Of a DNA stretch of 9,864 bases, positions 6,160 through 9,864 are shown piece after piece. Both the position numbers and the translations under genes were made by a program. Position 1 is the stretch's first letter. Every line of letters begins with the position of its first letter. Origin of the DNA: Cyclobacteriaceae bacterium (GTDB taxonomy: Bacteria; Bacteroidota; Bacteroidia; Cytophagales; Cyclobacteriaceae); assembly GCA_021648745.1 (NCBI GenBank), contig JAKISE010000104.1, positions 1 through 9,864 of the forward strand, in the 5' to 3' direction. The notes beneath the pieces are model-generated. The model saw nothing but the letters and a program-made list of their open reading frames with translations, ran no database searches and was not told where the DNA came from.

Positions 6160-6240
6160 AATGTAAGAAGTTGACTGCCTTATTCCTATTTTGCAATTAT
6201 CCCCTAACACCGTTCTAGGGTCTTCGTTTTAGTCTTTAAT
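6158..6240 (+). repeat. repeat L with spacer, copy 2 (diverged)
   Basis: This is the counterpart of 5945-6022, sharing AAGAAGTTG, TTCCTATT, GCAATTAT, CCCC...GGGTCT, CGTTTT and GTCTTT, but with many substitutions. Its stem is weaker: CCCTA (6202-6206) pairs with TAGGG (6216-6220) across a 9-base loop. Confidence 0.7.
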
Positions 6241-6244
6241 AAAA

Positions 6245-6274
6245 GGAGATGCCAGAATAGATCTGGCAAAGTGG
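6245..6274 (+). repeat. palindromic repeat R, copy 3 (variant stem)
   Basis: The frame GGAGATGCC...GGCAAAGTGG is kept, but the core is TGCCAGA-ATAGA-TCTGGCA (6250-6268). The stem is again a perfect 7 bp with a 5-base loop, although two pairs and four of the five loop bases differ from copies 1 and 2. It marks the right end of the repeat cluster; nothing similar follows. Confidence 0.8.
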
Positions 6275-6367
6275 CAACAAAAGTAAGAGTGCAATCCTTA
6301 ACATTCTCATAATACAACCATAATGAAAGCGTAAATTCGATTAGCCTAAAGCCGCAATTGAGAGAAA

Positions 6368-6375
6368 TACTTTTG
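6368..6375 (+). promoter_or_regulatory. -7 box of the TonB receptor gene
   Basis: TACTTTTG matches the Bacteroidota -7 consensus TAnnTTTG exactly and ends 25 bases before the receptor ATG at 6401. No clear -33 TTTG is visible about 20 bases upstream. The remaining bases 6275-6367 show no other recognisable element. The receptor therefore has its own promoter downstream of the repeat cluster. Confidence 0.6.
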
Positions 6376-6400
6376 CATCATAAATTCACCCAAAGAATAC

Positions 6401-9214
6401 ATGAAAAAGATTTTATTACTCTCTGCTATCCTAATTTCTGTAATGGCTAACAGTGTTGCTCAAAAAGGTTACCTGCGAGGAAAAGTAATTGATACAGAAA
6501 TAGCAGAAGGCCTAATTGGTGCCAATGTATATATAGAAGGCACTACCACAGGAACTGTGGCCAATTTTAACGGAGACTATTCGCTTACCTTAGAAGAAGG
6601 CAGCTACACCATTGTGTTTTCCTCTATTTCTTACACAACAATTACCGTTACTGATGTGCAGATTATGGCAGACCAAGTAACCAAATTGGATGTAAATATG
6701 GCAACTGACGTGCAGCAATTAGAAGGCGTTGAAATTACGGCCGAAGCAATTACTGATTCTGATGCAGCCATTTTGAATGTGCAAAAAAAATCGGTAAACA
6801 CCATTGACGGAATGAGCTCACAAACGTTTACTAAAATGGGAGATTCTAACTTATCGGGGGCTATTAAAAGAATAACGGGGGTTTCGGTTGAAGGAGGCAA
6901 GTATGTGTATGTGCGTGGTTTAGGAGATCGTTATACCAAAACTACCCTTAATGGAATGAGTATTCCTGGCTTAGACCCTGATAAGAACTCGGTACAGATT
7001 GACATTTTTCCAACGGCTGTGCTAGATAATGTAATGGTGTACAAAACATTTTCTCCCAATTTATATGGAGATTTTACAGGCGGAGTGGTAGATGTTGAAA
7101 CCAAAGATTTTCCTAGTGAAAAGATAACTGCCATTTCGGTAGGTTTATCAATTACTTCTGGTGTTCAGTTTAATAATGATTACATCTCCTATAATGGTGG
7201 CAACACCGATTGGTTAGGGTTTGATGATGGCGGTAGAGCATTACCGTTTCTTAAATCAACTGTTATTCCTGCTGAATCTCAACTAGACCCCATGCTGGAA
7301 CGATTAACGAGAAACTTTAACCCAGAGATGGGTGTAAAAAATAAAACAGCTTTACCAAGCGGCAGTATCTCTTTTAATAAAGGCAACCAGTTTAATAAAG
7401 AAAATGTTACGCTTGGCTACAACCTTGTATTAAATTATAATAATACCTACCAATTTTTCGATCAGGTTGAATCTAATAATTACCTAAAAGACCCTGATTT
7501 ATCAGAAAAAGAACTTTTTCAAGATGAAAGCCGTGTAGGCGTAATAGGCAAAAATTCTGTTACTTGGAGTGCTTTGGCTTCTGGAGCCTTAAAATTTAAC
7601 AATCATAGTTTTTCTGCCAGTGTGCTTAGAAGTCAAAACGGAGAATCAACAGCGGTAAAAAGGGTAAACGAAAATTATAACCAAACAGGAGCTACTCTAC
7701 TAGAAGATGTACTTACTTACACACAGCGATCTGTTACCAATGCCATTATTATTGGCAAGCATAATTTTGATAAATTTCAAATTGAATGGCGAAATGCTAC
7801 TAACTGGTCGCGTGTGTATGACCCTGACTTTAGAATTACTCAAATTGACATTACCGATGGCGACACCACCATGAACCTAGGCAACGGAGCAGGAATCAGC
7901 CGTTTTTATAGAGAATTAAATGAATTTAACGAAAGTTTTAAAGCAGATATAACCATTCCTTATGCGGCAAAGTCTAACATTAAAGTAGGTGCTATTGGCA
8001 CGTATAAAAAAAGAGATTTTGAAATCTTAAATTACTTCTTCCGATTAAGGGGAGTTGGAGAAATCTCAAGCAATCCAGATTGGTTTTTACAACCAGAAAA
8101 TATATGGACCCCAGATACAAGGCAAGGCACTTACGTAACAGGTAATTACGAGCCTGCCAACTCGTTTGATGCTAAACAAATAAATACTGCGGCTTATGCA
8201 ATGACAGAACTTTACGTTACGCCTACTTTACGAGCCGTATTTGGTGTTCGTGCTGATAATACCCAAATGTATTACACGGGTCAGAACAATAGTGGTTCTA
8301 TTGTGTATCAAGATGAGAAAACATTGGATGAGTTTAACCTTTTACCTTCTCTTAATTTGGTGTATAACCTAACTGAGAATATGAATCTTAGAGGTTCTTT
8401 TAATCAAACATTGGCTCGCCCTTCGTTTAAAGAAAAATCGATTGCTCAGATTTATGACCCTATTTCTAAGCGAACTTTTAACGGTAACATCAACTTGGAA
8501 CAAACCAATGTTAATAATATGGATGTACGATGGGAGTACTTTATGAAGCCAGGCGAAATATTTGCGGTTTCTGGTTTCTATAAAACCTTTGAAAACCATA
8601 TAGAAAATGTATCGTTTCCAACCAGCCCAGATGATATAAAACCACGTAATGCAGGTAGCAGTTGGGTATATGGTGCAGAGTTTGAAATTAGAAAAAGCTT
8701 AGATTTTATTACTCCTAGCCTTGCAGATTTAACCATTGGAGCCAATTTATCTATCATCAAATCATTTGTAGATATGAACACAGTGTATGTAAACGATGAT
8801 AAAACGCAAACCGAAAAAGAAGCAAGAGAAGTAGTAAAAAGAGATGGAGAAGTTATTGGAGATACTCGTTCAATGGCTGGCCAATCGCCTTACTTAATTA
8901 ATACTTATTTGAATTATGCCATAACCGAAATTGGCTTAAACTTTAATGTAGCCTATAATGTACAAGGAGAAACGCTTACGGTGGTAGGTTCATCTTCTGT
9001 ACCAGATGTATATTCTGTACCTTTCCATAGCTTAAATTTTAATGCTTTTAAAACATTTGGAGCTACCAACCAATCTAAATTAACGTTTGGTGTAGATAAT
9101 TTACTAAACGATACCAAAGACCAAGTATATAAAAGCTTTGAAGCAACTAATCAAATTTATGCTACCTACAATCCTGGAAGACAATTTTCATTAAAGTATA
9201 GCTTTACTTTTTAA
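6401..9214 (+). CDS. TonB-dependent outer-membrane receptor with carboxypeptidase-regulatory-like domain
   Basis: This is a 937-residue outer-membrane active transporter powered by TonB. It has a signal peptide (about 1-20, cleavage near NSVA-QKG), then a CarboxypepD_reg-like domain (about 23-100) with GKVIDTE...LIGANVYIEGTTTGTVANFNGDYSL. A TonB-box-like EGVEITAEA lies near 108-116. The plug (about 120-240) includes SGAIKRITGVSV, the motif VRGLGDRYTKTTLNG (171-185) and FTGGVVDVETKDFP. The rest is the 22-strand-type barrel, ending in Phe (KYSFTF), as expected for BAM-dependent insertion. It is intact and of usual length. There is no SusD gene next to it, so it is not a SusC/SusD pair. The nearest possible partner is the beta-helix lipoprotein upstream in the same direction. 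The substrate cannot be read from the sequence. Confidence 0.95.
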   Translation: MKKILLLSAILISVMANSVAQKGYLRGKVIDTEIAEGLIGANVYIEGTTTGTVANFNGDYSLTLEEGSYTIVFSSISYTTITVTDVQIMADQVTKLDVNMATDVQQLEGVEITAEAITDSDAAILNVQKKSVNTIDGMSSQTFTKMGDSNLSGAIKRITGVSVEGGKYVYVRGLGDRYTKTTLNGMSIPGLDPDKNSVQIDIFPTAVLDNVMVYKTFSPNLYGDFTGGVVDVETKDFPSEKITAISVGLSITSGVQFNNDYISYNGGNTDWLGFDDGGRALPFLKSTVIPAESQLDPMLERLTRNFNPEMGVKNKTALPSGSISFNKGNQFNKENVTLGYNLVLNYNNTYQFFDQVESNNYLKDPDLSEKELFQDESRVGVIGKNSVTWSALASGALKFNNHSFSASVLRSQNGESTAVKRVNENYNQTGATLLEDVLTYTQRSVTNAIIIGKHNFDKFQIEWRNATNWSRVYDPDFRITQIDITDGDTTMNLGNGAGISRFYRELNEFNESFKADITIPYAAKSNIKVGAIGTYKKRDFEILNYFFRLRGVGEISSNPDWFLQPENIWTPDTRQGTYVTGNYEPANSFDAKQINTAAYAMTELYVTPTLRAVFGVRADNTQMYYTGQNNSGSIVYQDEKTLDEFNLLPSLNLVYNLTENMNLRGSFNQTLARPSFKEKSIAQIYDPISKRTFNGNINLEQTNVNNMDVRWEYFMKPGEIFAVSGFYKTFENHIENVSFPTSPDDIKPRNAGSSWVYGAEFEIRKSLDFITPSLADLTIGANLSIIKSFVDMNTVYVNDDKTQTEKEAREVVKRDGEVIGDTRSMAGQSPYLINTYLNYAITEIGLNFNVAYNVQGETLTVVGSSSVPDVYSVPFHSLNFNAFKTFGATNQSKLTFGVDNLLNDTKDQVYKSFEATNQIYATYNPGRQFSLKYSFTF

Positions 9215-9268
9215 GGGGTTTTTAAAAGGTTATTGCAATTAATATTAAAGTCTGTTTTTTAAATCTAC

Positions 9269-9299
9269 CCCTTCAAAATTAGTTTGGAGGGATATTTTT
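9269..9299 (+). terminator. rho-independent terminator of the TonB receptor gene
   Basis: CCCTTCAAA (9269-9277) pairs with TTTGGAGGG (9283-9291) over 9 bp with one G-U pair and a 5-base loop, followed by ATATTTTT. It lies 55 bases after the receptor stop. Confidence 0.8.
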
Positions 9300-9326
9300 C
9301 CTGTTTTCCGCACAGGGACACCCAAT

Positions 9327-9588
9327 TTAAAATTCGAATAAATTAAACAAGTCTTGTTGCTCCTGATTTAGTATTAGCGTTTCTTTCACGAGTTGTTTCG
9401 TTGTAGGGTTTTTAATATTTATCGAGTATATCGTTTTAGCTATATCGATAGCTTTTTCAGGACTTAGTTCAGGTAGCTAAGTGACCATCTCTAAAACTCA
9501 ATAACGCAGACGAGTCAAAGACCACATGTCCATTATTAAAAAGGTCTTTTTCTTCCCTTTTCGTTATTCTAAATATTGAGTCTTCCAT
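9327..9588 (-). pseudogene. small gene broken by a one-base frameshift; possible PIN-like start
   Basis: From the ATG at 9588 the minus strand codes 39 residues, MEDSIFRITK...HVVFDSSALLSF...LAT, then stops at 9469. A second open stretch in another frame (9476 to the TAA at 9327) gives PELSPEKAIDIAKTI...EQQDLFNLFEF. Removing one base near 9474 would join them into one 86-residue protein, so the gene is either frameshifted or the base is a sequence error. HVVFDSSALLSF resembles the first strand and first acidic residue of PIN-domain ribonucleases, but the product is much shorter than a PIN domain. I therefore treat it as a possible remnant and do not assign a function. It points towards the receptor gene, past that gene's terminator, and starts next to an inverted-repeat site. 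Confidence 0.5.
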
Positions 9589-9605
9589 TATTTATTCATT
9601 GCAGG

Positions 9606-9679
9606 TAACATTAGGGCTATAAATTGCAGCTCGGGGTAAGCGGGGGCACAAACCGCTATTATTTTTATACATTGTTGTG
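9606..9679. repeat. imperfect inverted-repeat site, attC-like
   Basis: The outer arms AACA (9607-9610) and TGTT (9673-9676), then TATAAA (9618-9623) and TTTATA (9664-9669), pair with bulged bases between them. Inside is AGCGG (9639-9643) with CCGCT (9653-9657). A bulged long palindrome ending in GTTGTG recalls integron attC sites and similar scattered sites in Bacteroidota, but the core heptamers do not fit the attC consensus cleanly and no integrase is visible. It lies just upstream of the broken small gene. Confidence 0.35.
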
Positions 9680-9756
9680 TTTTCGTAGTGTGTCCTGTGT
9701 TGCTTCGGGATGCAATTTAGTAATAAAAATAGGAGCAACAAAACTGTAATTGAGAT

Positions 9757-9786
9757 GAGAGGATTCCAAAACGATGGAATGGTCTC
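9757..9786. other. hairpin in a GC-richer, unidentified tail
   Basis: ATTCCA-AAACGA-TGGAAT (9763-9780) forms a 6-bp stem, extended beyond a symmetrical GG/GG internal loop by GAGA (9757-9760) with TCTC (9783-9786). The sequence from about 9750 to the window end is clearly richer in G and C than the rest. There is no T-run, so it is not a simple terminator. I see no convincing gene in 9680-9864; it may be the edge of a structured RNA or mobile element beyond the window. Confidence 0.4.
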
Positions 9787-9864
9787 TCGGCTGGGGTGTT
9801 CAGGCACATCAGTCAAACCGCCTAGTGGTGCTTACCTTTCACGGGTTGGTATTGAGCGATAAGG

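Noticed and set aside
5581..6274. CRISPR array
   Set aside because: Only three direct R copies occur, spaced about 449 and 215 bases apart with a gene and gene remnant between them. There is no spacer-size regularity and no cas gene.
9592..9816. Minus-strand open frame of 74 codons starting MTDVPEHPSRETIPSFW with a hydrophobic stretch
   Set aside because: It runs through the hairpin at 9757-9786 and its second half is read out of the attC-like inverted repeat. The hydrophobic stretch comes from an AT-rich run, I recognise no family, and no promoter box or ribosome binding site is visible.
9755..9862. Plus-strand open frame of 35 codons starting MRGFQNDGMVSRL
   Set aside because: It is short, starts inside a hairpin and has no ribosome binding site. 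It looks like a by-product of the GC-richer composition.

Overview
The window comes from an AT-rich (roughly 35% GC by eye) member of the Bacteroidota, probably in or near the Cytophagales. The evidence is the protein types (a carboxypeptidase-regulatory-domain TonB receptor, a beta-helix surface lipoprotein, a PAS/GAF histidine kinase) and promoter boxes of the Bacteroidota form TAnnTTTG, placed 25-29 bases before three start codons. The genus-level assignment is inference.

Left part, minus strand (1-4022). A potassium-channel gene, a TetR-family regulator and a DeoD-type purine nucleoside phosphorylase form a tight three-gene unit read leftwards: channel and regulator share one base (TAATG), and regulator and phosphorylase are 17 bases apart. 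A soluble PAS-GAF hybrid-free histidine kinase follows with its own promoter and an unusually strong ribosome binding site. A short open frame runs off the left edge; it is either a partial gene or the end of an insertion sequence.

Middle, plus strand (4134-9299). A beta-helix lipoprotein gene (4170-5426, with terminator) and a large TonB-dependent outer-membrane receptor (6401-9214, with terminator) point the same way and look like functional partners: outer-membrane transport plus surface lipoprotein. They are separated by about 900 bp of unusual DNA.

That insert (about 5542-6274) is the most interesting part. It holds a minus-strand GIY-YIG nuclease gene set among short palindromes. One palindrome type (R, 19-base hairpin in a conserved GATGCC...AAAGTGG frame) occurs three times in direct order, plus once degenerate and inverted. 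A second type (L, CCCC...GGGG hairpin) occurs twice. A second unit carries only the last 24 codons of the nuclease gene, joined at a 3-base TAC microhomology. The R stems differ between copies at two paired positions with pairing kept, so the hairpin itself appears to be selected. I propose a REP-like or MITE-like element with a GIY-YIG nuclease in place of a transposase.

Right end (9300-9864). A small minus-strand gene, possibly a PIN-like remnant, is broken by a one-base frameshift. Next comes an imperfect inverted-repeat site reminiscent of integron attC sites. A GC-richer tail with a good hairpin follows and I could not identify it. This end looks like accessory DNA.
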